Below, one piece after another: positions 1 through 11,552 of a stretch of 64,000 nucleotides of DNA. The DNA comes from Euphorbia lathyris (Eukaryota; Streptophyta; Magnoliopsida; Malpighiales; Euphorbiaceae): assembly GCF_963576675.1 (NCBI RefSeq), contig NC_088910.1:105800807-105864806 (forward strand). Reading direction: 5' to 3'. The translations under genes were made by a program, and so were the position numbers. The first letter of the stretch is position 1, and every line of letters begins with the position of its first letter. The notes below the pieces were generated by a model. The model saw nothing but the letters and a program-made list of their open reading frames with translations, was not told the origin of the DNA and ran no database searches.

Positions 1-614
1 TCACCAACCTATTCTCAATACAAAACTGCCGTCGCCGCCACCACCGCCGCAAATGCTGCTGCGTCCGCCGTCGCCGCCGGTGTGGCTGCTGTAACCATCG
101 CACCTATCGCCGCTACAACATCCGTGGCCGCTCAGAACACGGACGATGCCTTCGGAGGCTCGTTTGCATCTTCGGGATGGTGGTTCACCTCATCCTTCGT
201 CACCGGAGAATCCGACTTCCTAGCCGCAACTGCCGCCAAACCCGCAGCGACAGTTCCACTGCAACAGCAAACGGTGGGTGATTACTTCCCTCAGGAAGTT
301 CGCGCTGCACTCCAAGCGTACCTGGCGGCCAGCGCCCGTGCGCCCACTACGGCTCCTCCGACGACTGCGGCTCCTGCTTCGTCTGCGTAGATTGCGCAAA
401 TCCCAACCGCGGCAGCCGCTACGAACTCGCTGCCTCCGGAGGTACAAGCTGCGCTCCTCGCATATCAGGCAGCCAGCGCCCGCGCGCCCACCACCGTTCC
501 TCCGATGACCGCAGCTGCTGCTCCATCTGCGCAGATCGCGCAAAATCCCACCATGGCAGCCGCTGTGGATTCGTTCTCTCCAGAGGTCCAAGCCGCACTC
601 CTGGCGTTTCAAGT
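1..614 (+). pseudogene. Copia B gag, 5' part (alanine-rich tandem repeats)
   Basis: The frame is open from base 1 and so starts upstream of the window. It encodes a low-complexity Ala/Thr/Pro-rich region with a repeated unit of roughly 50 residues. Each unit contains a version of PEVQAALLAYQAASARAPTT followed by a SAQIAQNP-like stretch. Three units are visible before the break. The TAG at 388-390 sits where the next unit has CAG (SAQIAQ), so it is a C-to-T nonsense change. The frame runs straight into 16266 after element A. The capsid-like part of gag is downstream. The role of the Ala-rich N-terminus is unknown; no domain is recognised in it. Confidence 0.75.
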
Positions 615-1947
615 TGTTGAAACACCTTTCCACATGATTTTGATTTGACAAAATTATTTAAGTACAATTAAATATATTCTAAACACACTAAGTTTAAATG
701 CTTTGATTTATTATACTAATGTGTTTGTTCAATGTTGAGTTAAATTGTTTATAAGACATAAAGACTAAAAGGCTTAAAGCCCAATATGGAAGTCAAAGCC
801 CAAGTCAAACAGATCAAGACCACTCGAAACGCTGCCGTTGTGTACAAAACGCAGCTCAGCGAGAGAAGGTTCGAGAAGACCTTCGTTGAACAACTTCGGA
901 ACGAAGCTGCTGAGTTGTATCGAGAAAGAGTACAAGACAGCAGCTGAGCAAGAACAACTTCCAGACAAAGTATTTCTACTTTGGGTAAAGTTCAGAAGAC
1001 ACATAAAGTTGTCTAGTTGACCTTACTATAAATGGAGAGACATTCTGTCGGACTGACTAAAAGCTGCTCAGCACTAACCGAAGACAGAAGATACTTGAAT
1101 CTGATTGGCCGAGAGCACTGAGCAGGACTGAGTGACAATGATAGGAAGTCGTTTCCCTCCAACGGTTATTTCGAAATTCGAAATGACTGATGCCCCAGAC
1201 GTCTCTATAAATAGGGCCTTTCAGTTGCTTCATTCAACACAGAACTATATCAAGCCATTACGCTGACCAAAATTCTACTCAAAGTTCTGTGAGAAAAAGC
1301 AAAGCAAATACTTACACCAAATTATATATCTTTCGTGTAAAAGTCTAGAGTGATTATTCAATCATCTAAGGTGTCTTAGCAATTGTTGTTTAGGACAAAT
1401 CTTTATCATTTCTAGAGATTAGAAAGGAGAGGCTGAGTACTCGGTTATAGTACTCAGTGAGAGATTAAGAGTGAGTAGAGGTATAGAGGAAGGTACTCTT
1501 GTTATACTCAGCTTCTAAGTTGTAAAAGGTTTGATGCTCTACCGTTAAAGAGCTCAGTAGAGAATTCGAAAGCTCGGAACGTGTTCCGGGGACAGGACGT
1601 AGGCTTAGAGGCCGAACCTGGATAAATCTGCTGAGTAACATCTTTCTAACCTTAAACTCCTTAATATATATATTGCTTGCTTAAACAAAACTGACCAAGT
1701 AAAGAGGTCACGCTGAGTTGTGTTGTATTTAGTATCTGAGTTCAGGAATAGACTCAAGTGTTATCTCCTGACTCAAAGAAAGAAGCTGACTTAGTCACCA
1801 GTTGACTAAGCTAGTGTCTTAATTTACTCAGCGCGCTGTGTAATCCTTTTTCAAAGAAAAAGAAGTCAGCCTTAACGTATTAAAATTTTAAATAGTTCCT
1901 ATCCCCCCCCCTTTGGAACTAACTTGTTACGTTATAAGGGACCAACA
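615..1947 (+). repeat. 5' LTR of element A
   Basis: The LTR runs from TGTTGAAACACC to GGGACCAACA, 1333 bp. TATA box TATAAATA is at 1206-1213. A short palindrome, TTTCGAAATTCGAAA, lies just upstream near 1170-1186. It lacks 14 bp present in the 3' LTR near 15137-15150. A C-run is found near the right edge. Confidence 0.93.
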
Positions 1948-1949
1948 AG

Positions 1950-1961
1950 TGGTATCAGAGC
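1950..1961 (+). other. Primer-binding site of element A
   Basis: TGGTATCAGAGC lies two bases after the LTR. It is complementary to the 3' end of plant initiator tRNA-Met, the usual primer for plant copia elements. Confidence 0.85.
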
Positions 1962-2009
1962 TTAAAAGCTCACTGTGAAAGGTTTAACTACCTTGAGCTG
2001 ATCCCCACT

Positions 2010-4741
2010 ATGGCTGAAAACAGCACTCGGTTTCTCCCAGGAAACCAGACAACTCAGATCTTACCTGAGGGGCTGTCCATTACTCGGCCTCCCCTATTTT
2101 TCGGGTCTAACTACACCTTCTGGAAAAATAGGATGAAAAACTTTATTCAGGCAACAAATATGAGTGCATGGCTTTCAATAGTCCAAGGCCCATTTGTTCC
2201 TGTTGAAGTTGTGGCTGGCCAAACAGTTGTCAAAGCTGAGGCCAAATGGACAGAGGATGATCTCAAGAAGCTACAAAACCATGTTTCGGCTATAAACATG
2301 TTTCACTGTGCGTTTGATGCTGCAGAATATAATAAGATATCAGGTTGTGAGTCAGCGCAAGAGATCTGGAAGAAGCTGGAGGTCACCTACGAAGGAACCA
2401 ACAAAGTAAAGGAGTCCAAGGTGAACCAGCAGATGAGACTATATGAGCTGTTCGAAATGAACGATGATGAGGGAATCTCTGACATGAATCCAAGGTTTAC
2501 AAACATCATCAACGAGCTCAAGAGACTTGGGAAGATCTTCACTGAGGAAGAACAAGTCAAGAAGATTCTTAGGAGTCTTCCTAAAAACTGGCAAGCAAAG
2601 AAGACTGATGTTGAGGAAGCTCAAGACTTAACCACCTACAAATATGATGAACTCATCGGCTCACTGCTGACCCATGAGATCTCAATGAAGAATTTCGAGG
2701 TGAAGGAAAAGTCTGAAGACAAGAAGCAAAAATCTCTTGTCATGAAAGCTGACTCCACTGATGGGAGCTCAACAGATGATGAGGAGATGGCTATGTTCAC
2801 CAGGAAGATGAAAAGGCTGTTCAGAAATAATGACAAATATTCTAAGAAGCCTTACAAAAAGTTTGATAAGTATAAAGCTGAGTCCAGCGACAGCAAATAT
2901 AAGAAGGACAACTCAAAGCCCATTACATGCTTTGAATGTCATCAAACTGGCCATATCAAGTCAAGATGCCCCACGCTGAGGAAAGAAAGGAAGAACGGCA
3001 AAAAGGCAATGGTGGCAACATGGAGCGACAATGATGAGTCTTCATCATCAGAAGCTGATGCCACTGAGTCAGCAAAGATTTGTTTTATGGCTGACGAACT
3101 TGCTGAGCCGTGCGTCTCTGAGCATGCTGACCCCTCCATTGCATCTGACGATGAGGCGCAATCAAATGAGGTAAGCCTGAGATGTGCTGAGAAGTCAAAG
3201 ATGTGGTATATTGACAGCGCATGCTCGAGGCATATGACTGGTGATGAAACTCAGTTCATCACATTCGAGCGTAAACGAGGAGGAAGCGTAAGTTTTGGAG
3301 ACAACAAAAAGGGTAAGATAGTATGGTCAGGAACCATTGGAGGTAATCCTACTATTGAGTCTGTCTCCCTAGTCAGCGGACTCAAATATAACTTACTCAG
3401 CGTAGCTCAGCTATGTGACAATGGGAGAAAAGTTATATTTGATGACACTGGATGTAAAATATTCGAGGGTAAAACTAATGAGTTAATTTTAACTGCCCCT
3501 CGCATTGATAATGTCTTCATGCTGAACTTAGAGAAAAAGTTTTCAAAAACTGTATGCTTAGTATCAAAGGAAGAAAATTCCTGGCTATGGCACAGGAGAC
3601 TTGGTCATGTAAGCATGGACCTCCTGGCCAAATTAGCAAGAAAGCAATTGGTTGAGGGACTGCCAGAACTTAAATTTGAAAAAGATCAACTATGCCACGC
3701 TTGCCAAGCGGGAAAACAAACCAAACAATCTTTTCATAGTAAAAATATTGTCTCAACTAAGCATCCGTTAGAGTTACTACACTTGGATCTCTTCGGTCCA
3801 GTCCAGCCGCTGAGTCTGGGTGGAAGAAGATTTTCCTTGGTCATTGTAGATGACTTTTCTCGGTACACTTGGATCATCTTGCTGAGTAGCAAGGATGAGA
3901 CCTTTGAGACATTTTCAAATTTGGTTAGAAAACTTGAAAATGATAAAGACCTAAAGCTGGCTTACATCCGAAGTGATAATGGTGGAGAATTCAAGAACCA
4001 ACAGTTTGTTGAATTCTGTGAAACCAACGACATTGACCATAATTTTTCTGCTCCTAGAACGCCTCAACAAAATAGGGTTGTAGAAAGGAAGAACAGAACC
4101 TTGGTTGAAATAGTCAGGACAATGCTGAGTGAGCATAGGCTTCCAAAGTATTTTTGGGGAGAAGCTGTCAACACAGCGTGCTATATTCTTAATAGGGCTC
4201 TTGTTAGACCTATACTAAAGAAAACCCCCTACGAACTTTGGAAAGGACGAAAGCCAACATTGGATACTTTCGTGCCTTTGGCTGTAAATGTTTTATTTTA
4301 AACACCAAAGATAGCCTAGCTAAGTTTGACTCAAAAGCTGATGAAGCTATCTTTTTAGGCTACTCAACAAACAGCAAAGCATACAGAGTTTTCAATAAAC
4401 GAACTCAGGTTTTAGAAGAGTCAGTACATATTGAGTTCGACGAAACTAACCCTACAGGAAGATATCGGCCGCTGACCGAGGATGATCCACACTCAGTATC
4501 CGCTGATCAAGATATAGCCGCTGAGTCATTCCCTCAAGGGCTGACCCAAGGTAAAAGTGAACCTCAAATTGTTTTCACTGACCAGTCTACACCTGCAGAG
4601 ATTGTTGAAACACAAACAGCACAAGACATCAATCTACCAAAGGAGATAAGGATACCAAGAGGACACTCAGAGAGTGCTATTCTTGATGCCGCTGAGAATA
4701 CCCTTATGACAAGAAACCAACTCAGAGAGTGCTATTCTTGA
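2010..4741 (+). pseudogene. Element A gag, protease and integrase
   Basis: The frame starts at ATG 2010 (MAENSTRFLPGN). The gag core is followed by one CCHC knuckle (CFECHQTGHIKSRC), protease (WYIDSACSRHMTG), the GAG-pre-integrase region (WLWHRRLGHV ... CHACQAGKQ) and the integrase core (D in HLDLFGPV, D in IRSDNGGEF, E in VVERKNR). Compared with element C, one C is missing near 4256, shifting the frame: the first frame ends at 4301, and the correct frame continues from 4238 (NIGYFRAFGCKCF) to a stop at 4739-4741 inside a 55-bp duplication. At 3170/3171 it lacks 636 bases that C has at 25377-26012, with exact GT...AG borders, and stays in frame. G-to-R is seen in the motif QQNRVVERK. Confidence 0.88.
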
Positions 4742-4759
4742 TGCCGCTGAGAATACCCT
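4666..4759 (+). repeat. 55-bp tandem duplication at the left edge of the inserted LTR
   Basis: The sequence starting CTCAGAGAGTGCTATTC at 4666 is repeated at 4721, an offset of 55. About 38 bases are identical, then the copies diverge just before the inserted LTR. The second copy creates the stop at 4739-4741. Confidence 0.8.
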
Positions 4760-4768
4760 ATAGACAAT

Positions 4769-6812
4769 TGTTGCAGGATACAAACTTATTGTAAATGAAT
4801 TGTTCTTTATATCATTTGTTTTAATAAGATATATGTTTTATAACTATATAAAGGCAATCCCTTTTAAAGCACTAAATAAAGTCTAATAAAAGGAAATCCG
4901 TAAGTTTGTTTAATGTGATTATAAAGTGTTCATACAAGCATGAAGTGAGACAAAACTTTATAATAAACTAATAAACTTAAAACCACCCCAAGTCAAGTGA
5001 TATGTTTAGGATTGATATATCACTATTGAGACTTGTATGTAACAGTGTCTTATGTCCGACAGAAAGCTGATCTCACAAGCTTCACATATATAGATATCTG
5101 GACAGTTACATAGATCCGGTGAAACGTTGTTCATTAGGATTGGGGATCTGACTTGAGATAACAGGATGGGTAGATTCATCCTTGTCACCTGTTCATCTCA
5201 TTGGTATTAATAGATATAACTAATCCTCAGACTCAAAGGAATGTTAATTGGTCATCCTGAATTACTGAATGTGAGACTTTGATCGCGTGGTCCCACGATC
5301 CTTAACAGAGATGACTCTGGGGTGTGAACTGCAAAGGTTGGGTGTCACAGGAGGTAATGTCAGGGTAGTTATACATTGGATTGAGCATTTATCACTCCCG
5401 ATGAATGGGAGATACATCCAAGGATCGCTTGTGGAAGACTCGACTCTAAACCCTTGCAAGGTGATAGCTTAAGAGTAGAAATTCGGATTTCACTTAACCT
5501 ATCTTTTGAGTTGACTCGGCCAATAACAAGTAAAATGAACGTCTCGCTATATGTGACTTGACATTATCCATAGTCATAAGATTCAGTTCAAAGATGTAGT
5601 TGATAAAGGATCGTATTATACCGTAACTAATACGGAAGGGTTAACGACAGAATCAACCTGTCTTCTTAACGGACTCTGGGGGAATGATTATGGACTTGCC
5701 AATAACATACTCTGTACATCATTCCGTTATGCAAGGGATTAAATATAATTTTTGAAGAAATTAATTTAATAGGTTGCATACGGCCAGAAGTAGTAAGGAC
5801 CTAATGGATCACACATAAGACTTGGAACCAAAAGGAGAGATGGATATGATTAATAGATGGAAGCCCAAAATTAAGCCCAGTAAGGCCCAATTACATGGAG
5901 GGGCCGAAATTTATATGTATTTGAGTAAGGAATTAATTTATTCCATTCATCCTAATTTGATTAGGATTGTGAAATTAAATTAATTAAGAGATAATCAAGT
6001 TAGGAGTTTTAATTAGATTAATATACTCCTATTATTATCTAACTAGGTTATTTATTATTATCCTAATTATATTAGATATATAGTAAGATAATAATTAGAA
6101 ATCCTATTCCGAATTGGATTCCTATTAAGTAACCTATTCCTATCTAACTAGGGTTTAGATACAAACAAATATATATACCCCTCCTACATGTGAATTTCGA
6201 CCTAAGCCTCTACCCTCCCCAAAAGTGATTTTCGAAATTGCTTAGTTAGAGAGAGAAAAGAATTCCCATCCCCAAGTTCGTGGACAAGAATTCATTCGGC
6301 ATTCCATCGATTGATTAATCTAATTCATCCCTCTTTCTCCTTGATCTTGTGTTGGTTAATTAGAGGTAATCTATTTTGGTTACATCTCATAAGGGTTGAT
6401 TCTAATTTAACCTCACCGTGTTCACGAAAGAAGAAAAACAATCAAAAGGGAGAAATTCGTTTTTCTTCGCCTACATCAGGTCAGTTCACTATTTCGAGGA
6501 TTCCTGGAGATTGAACCGTCGGATCGTCGCGATTTTTGGATAGTAGCTTCTAGACATATTCTTCCCTATTTCCACCGAAGGGATTGTCATTCGGAGGTCT
6601 GGAAGGTCTGTTTCGAATAGGGGCAGATTGGTAAACAGTTTACCTCTCCTTTGAAGTTATGGGCACTTCGTTTGCAACGGTAGATTGATCAATGAAAGGT
6701 ATTTCTTCTTATTCCTCTTTATATGAAATAACGATTAACGGATCCTATGGTTAAAAGGAAGTAGGCTAAAATTTTATATTTCCGCTGCTATACCTTAGCC
6801 CTATTTCCAACA
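4769..6812 (+). mobile_element. Solo-LTR-like insertion in pol of element A
   Basis: About 2 kb with no coding content splits the pol of A: the residues before (TRNQLR) and after (RYLSNVAFVSV) are contiguous in element C (TRDQLRKYLSNVAFVSV). It starts TGTTGCAGG and ends TTTCCGCTGC...TTTCCAACA, an ending common in plant copia LTRs. No matching 5-bp TSD is seen (ACAAT against GGAGA). It contains several open frames under 70 codons that look accidental. It could be a solo LTR or a non-autonomous large-LTR derivative with a rearranged left edge. Confidence 0.6.
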
Positions 6813-7827
6813 GGAGATACCTCAGCAACGTAGCCTTCGTCTCAGTTCAAGAACCAAAGAACTTCGCTGATGCTGAGGAAGATGAATTCTGGATGAGTGC
6901 AATGCAAGAGGAACTTGATCAATTCAGAAGAAACGATGTATGGGAGTTAGTGCCACATCCAAGAAATCAGAAGACCATTGGAACAAGATGGGTCTTCCGC
7001 AACAAGTTGGATGAACAAGGGAATATAGTCAGGAACAAAGCAAGGCTTGTAGCTCAGGGCTACAGTCAGTAAAAAGGTATTGACTACGCAAGCAAATGCA
7101 GACTGAGTTTGAAATGTCAATGATGGGAGAACTCAACTTCTTCCTTGGACTTCAAATCAAACAAGGGAAAAATGGCATCTTCATCAGTCAAGCTAAATAT
7201 GCCAAGGAGATATTGAAGAAATATGATCTTGAAAATTGCAAGCCAATATCTACCCCTATGGGCACTGACACTGTCCTTTGTGCTGACCAGAATGGTAAGT
7301 CAGTAGACAGCAAATTGTATCGAGGTTTATGGTATCCCAACACTCATGGTTTCACACTCGTTGGATACACTGACGCTGACTATGGACGAGACAAGCTTGA
7401 ACGAAAAAGCACCTCTGGAGGATGTCACTTCTTAGGAAGCTGTCTTGTATCCTGGTTCAGCAAGAAGCAGGCGTCAGTAGCCTTGTCTACCACTGAAGCT
7501 GAGTACATTGCTGCTAGACACTGTGTTGCTCAAGTCTTATGGATTAAGCAACAGCTTGAAGACTATGGTGTTCAAACAAAGATAATTGAGGTCAAATGTG
7601 ACAACAAAAGTGCAATTGATCTATCAAAGAACCCAATTCAGCACAACAGGATGAAGCATGTCAGCATCAGACATCACTGCATTAGAGACCATGTACTCAA
7701 GGGTGAGATAAAGCTGACCTATGTCCCAACGGATGAGCAGCTTGCGGATATCTTCACAAAGCCACTGGCTCGTGAGCAGTTCAGCATACTGAGAGAAGCC
7801 ATTGGTATGTTTAATCCTCTTCAGTAA
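6813..7827 (+). pseudogene. Element A RT remnant and RNase H (first copy)
   Basis: After the inserted LTR the RT N-terminus resumes (RYLSNVAFVSVQEPKN ... [12 protein letters not shown] ... [10 protein letters not shown]) with a TAA at 7070-7072 where C has CAA. At 7088/7089 the RT core including the YVDD catalytic site is missing: 400 bases relative to C 27844-28243, with GT...AG borders. The frame then shifts and continues at 7096 with [21 protein letters not shown] second loss at 7324/7325 removes 153 bases (51 codons) that are present in the second copy at 10391-10543, again with GT...AG borders. RNase H follows ([49 protein letters not shown]). No RT activity is possible from this copy. 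Confidence 0.88.
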
Positions 7828-8334
7828 ATTCCAGCTCTTAATATAGATTCATGCTGAGTGAATTACCATGCTGAATGACTTATGCTATTATTTGCTGAGT
7901 GAATAGATGTATGCTAAGTGTTTAATGCTAAATGAATGAATATCACATACTGAGCAAATATGCGCACTGAGTAGTTATCTCAAACTGAGCAACCAACTAC
8001 TTAAACCATCCGTTTGTATAAAACTGACTACTCAGAATATAGAACGTTTAGAATCTTAAACGCTGAGTATAAGGTCTGTTGCATTTAATGCTAAAGCACG
8101 CGAATAGCCACCTAGGATGACGTATGCGCCGAATGTGTCATAAAAGCCAGGATCCTTATCGGTTGACAATCCCAAGGCAAAACTGACACATGGATTCTAT
8201 AAGATCCACCTCACACCGCTATAAATAATGGGCAAATCCCCATTTTTATCTCTTTACACTTACCGAATTCTTTGGCATAAGCACCTTCTCTCTAAAAAAA
8301 AACTCTCAAAACTTCCAAAACCCTCTCTGAAACT
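7828..8334 (+). other. Spacer between RNase H and 3' ORF, first copy
   Basis: About 500 noncoding bases rich in GCTGAGT-like motifs, nearly identical to 11047-11552. A TATAAATAA-like stretch lies about 110 bp before the ATG at 8335, at CCGCTATAAATAATGG, and the same arrangement is seen in the second copy and in element C near 29535. It may be an internal promoter for the 3' ORF; this is inference. Confidence 0.5.
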
Positions 8335-10157
8335 ATGACTAAGATTTCAGTAAACAACTCCAGTGCCGGTCACTCTAAGACCAGTTCCGATGAACCTCCC
8401 AAGGATACTGCTCTGCCTGAAACGACTAAGGCCACTACACCGAGCAAAGGCAAAGCTGGCCAAGCCACCTCCTCACACAATGTCAGGGAACTGAAGCTGA
8501 GCGTCAAGAAGACGATGTGCAACTGGATGATCACTTCATCACTCAGGTGGAAGAAGAATTAGATAATGAAGATCAGGATGATGAAGAAGCAGAAGAAGGA
8601 GAAGACAGTGGTCAGGATGACACTGAGGAGACAGCCAGTGAAGAGGAAGCTGCTGACCCAACTAATACTGAGTTGGCTGCAGAAGAAGAACAAGAACAAA
8701 CTGACCAGCTCAATGCTGATCAAGAAGAGACTTCTCCTCCTCACTCAGTAGAGTCTATCCCTGCTAACATTCCTCCTCCTCGAAGAAGAAGAAGACTAGT
8801 AAAGGCAAGTCAGACAACTGTCATTGACCTTCCAGTCCAGAAGCCGAGCAAAGACCCTTCTACGCTTAAGTTAAAGTTTTTCAGGAAACAACCTTCTGCG
8901 TCTATACCAGTTTCTCTTGAAAAGCAAGCCTCTGTTTCTTCACAATACGAACAAGCCGACTTGAACGTTTCTACCAACCCTTCAAGCTAAACCGAGCAAG
9001 TTCTTGCTAATGCTGATGCTCCAAGCACTGTGCTGACTAAGGAAATTCCTGCCCCTGTCAGCACTGAACTCATTCAGCCTACTTTTACAACAACAATCAT
9101 TCCTGCCGATCCATCATCTCTACAAGAGAACCAAATGCAGATTGACAACCCCCTTCCAGTCACTGACCATGTCATACCTGAGAAAAATCCTACTCCTCCA
9201 TCAACTGGTCACATTGAGGAAACTCGGAAAACTGATGAAGGATCACTCAGCTATATGCATGCCACCGAGTCTGGTAGTCAACTCATCAACTCGGTGCAGT
9301 CATTAATCAAGGATCTTCATCAAACTGCTGAACCTACTGCTGGGTCTACCAACAATGAGTCAACTCAACTGTCCCAAGTCACTCAGCTTTTAAATGAAGT
9401 TAAGGGACTGAAGGATCTGCTAAGTGTTATGATCTCCATTCAAACACAACAGCCCAAGCAGGACTCAATAACGAAGCTGGCTGAGATCCAACTGACAATG
9501 GCTCAACATCTCAACACTCTTCAAGAGCAATTCCAAACCTTGTCAACTTCGAACTCTCAATATGCCACTTCTGCTGAAGTTAAGATGCTATTTGCCCAGC
9601 TTCACACTGAGCAAAACAAGACCAACCATCAGCTGGCTTCTTACTCTCAATGCTCGGTGGAGCAAATTAGTGAAGCCGTTCGTTTGCTGAACTTAAATAA
9701 GCAAGAGATGGACACTGACCAGATGAAGCAGAATGAGATACTGGTCACTACCCAAAAGACCTTCACCCATGTGCGTCATTACAATATCCAGCGTCAATAT
9801 TATGACTCAACCTTGCTGAAGATATTTCATCAAGTTTTTGCTGCACTATCTGAAACAATTACTTGGGTGGGTAAATCTCAAGCTTATATATTGAGCATGC
9901 TCAATGCAGCTGAACTCGGTATACCTCAAGAGGTCTTGGATGAAGGCATTGTTGTCTTCGACGGTATCAATGAAAGCGCCGACAAGCTTAAGGAGTTATC
10001 CGGCACACTGACCAATACAGTCTTAACCGACTCCTTTAGAATTCCTCCTCCTCCCGATGCTGACAAAACGGGGGAGAAAGAACAAGCTAGAACTCAAGCT
10101 AGAACTCAGCAGGAGGCTGCTAGAAGTAGTCAGTCCAAGCAAAAGAAGGAGAAATAG
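8335..10157 (+). pseudogene. 3' ORF of element A, first copy (internally deleted)
   Basis: The frame begins MTKISVNNSSAGHSKTSSDEPP at ATG 8335 and matches the second copy. A 1039-bp deletion at about 8474 (copy-2 bases about 11693-12731) removes the folded N-terminal domain and shifts the frame. The rest continues from 8517 (acidic, Glu-rich), hits TAA at 8988-8990 (CAA in copy 2), and goes on from 9030 to 10157 with the C-terminal Gln-rich, coiled-coil-like part. The deletion borders are not GT...AG, unlike three other losses in this element. No function is known. Confidence 0.8.
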
Positions 10158-10167
10158 ATATAGGCTA

Positions 10168-11046
10168 ACTGAGTTTGAAATGTCAATGATGTGAGAACTC
10201 AACTTCTTCATTGGACTTCAAATCAAACAAGGGAAAAATGGCATCTTCATCAGTCAAGCTAAATATGCCAAGGAGATATTGAAGAAATATGATCTTGAAA
10301 ATTGCAAGCCAATATCTACCCCTATGGGCACTGACACTGTCCTTTGTGCTGACGAGAATGGTAAGTCAGTAGACAGCAAATTGTATCGAGGTATGATAGG
10401 CTCTCTACTTTACTTAACAGCAAGTAGACCAGACATTCAGTTCTCAGTATGCTACTGTGCTAGATATCAATCTAACCCTAAGGAATCTCATTACATAGCT
10501 GTAAAAAGAATCCTTAGATATATGCAAAGCTCGGTGAACGCAGGTTTATGGTATCCCAACACTCATGGTTTCACACTCGTTGGATACACTGACGCTGACT
10601 ATGCACGAGACAAGCTTGAAAGAAAAAGCACCTCTAGATGATGTCACTTCTTAGGAAGCTGTCTTGTATCCTGGTTCAGCAAGAAGCAAGCGTCAGTAGC
10701 CTTGTCTACCACTGAAGCTGAGTATATTGCTACTGGACACTGTGTTGCTCAAGTCTTATGGATTAAGCAACAGCTTGAAGACTATGGTGTTCAAACAAAG
10801 ACAATTGAGGTCAAATGTGACAACAAAAGTGCAATTGATCTATCAAAGAACCCAATTCAGCACAGCAGGATGAAGCATGTCAACATCAGACATCACTTCA
10901 TTAGAGACCATGTACTCAAGGGTGAGATAAAGCTGACCTATGTCCCAACGGATGAGCAGCTTGCGGATATCTTCACAAAGCCACTGGCTCATGAGCAGTT
11001 CAGCATACTGAGAGAAGCCATTGGTATGTTTAATCCTCTTCAGTAA
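10168..11046 (+). pseudogene. Element A RT C-terminus and RNase H (second copy)
   Basis: This starts abruptly in late RT at the duplication junction, without the RT core. A TGA in the early part (ATGATGTGAGAACTC where unit 1 has ATGATGGGAGAAC) and TGA at 10639-10641 (GGATGT changed) break it. Readable parts: [37 protein letters not shown] (the segment missing from unit 1), RNase [23 protein letters not shown] and [18 protein letters not shown]. It ends FNPLQ at 11046, as in unit 1. Confidence 0.88.
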
Positions 11047-11552
11047 ATTCCAGCTCTTAATATAGATTCATGCTGAGTGAATTACCATGCTGAATGACTT
11101 ATGCTATTATTTGCTGAGTGAATAGATGTATGCTAAGTGTTTAATGCTAAATGAATGAATATCACATACTGAGCAAATATGCGCACTGAGTAGTTATCTC
11201 AAACTGAGCAACCAACTACTTAAACCATCCGTTTGTATAAAACTGACTACTCAGAATATAGAACGTTTAGAATCTTAAATGCTGAGTATAAGGTCTGTTG
11301 CATTTAATGCTAAAGCACGCGAATAGCCACCTAGGATGACGTATGCACCGAATGTGTCATAAAAGCCAGGATCCTTGTCGGTTGACAATCCCAAGGCAAA
11401 ATTGACACATGGATTCTATAAGATCCACCTCACACCGCTATAAATAATGGGCAAATCCCCATTTTTATCTCTTTACACTTACCGAATTCTCTGGCATAAG
11501 CACCTTCTCTCTAAAAAAAACTCTCAAAACTTCCAAAACCCTCTCTGAAACT
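11047..11552 (+). other. Spacer between RNase H and 3' ORF, second copy
   Basis: This is the near-identical counterpart of 7828-8334, with the same TATAAATAA-like site about 110 bp before ATG 11553. No coding potential is seen. Confidence 0.5.

Noticed and set aside
220..667. Minus-strand open frames of 82 and 143 codons
   Set aside because: They are shadows of the GC-rich alanine-repeat gag frame on the plus strand.
5287..5472. 61-codon frame inside the inserted LTR as a gene
   Set aside because: It is overlapped by an equal frame on the other strand in noncoding LTR sequence, with no motif.
8461..8480. The 1039-bp deletion in the first 3' ORF as a fourth splice-like event
   Set aside because: Copy 2 borders read CTC|CAAAGG and CTT|CACACAATG, without GT or AG; a 1-2 base homology deletion explains it.
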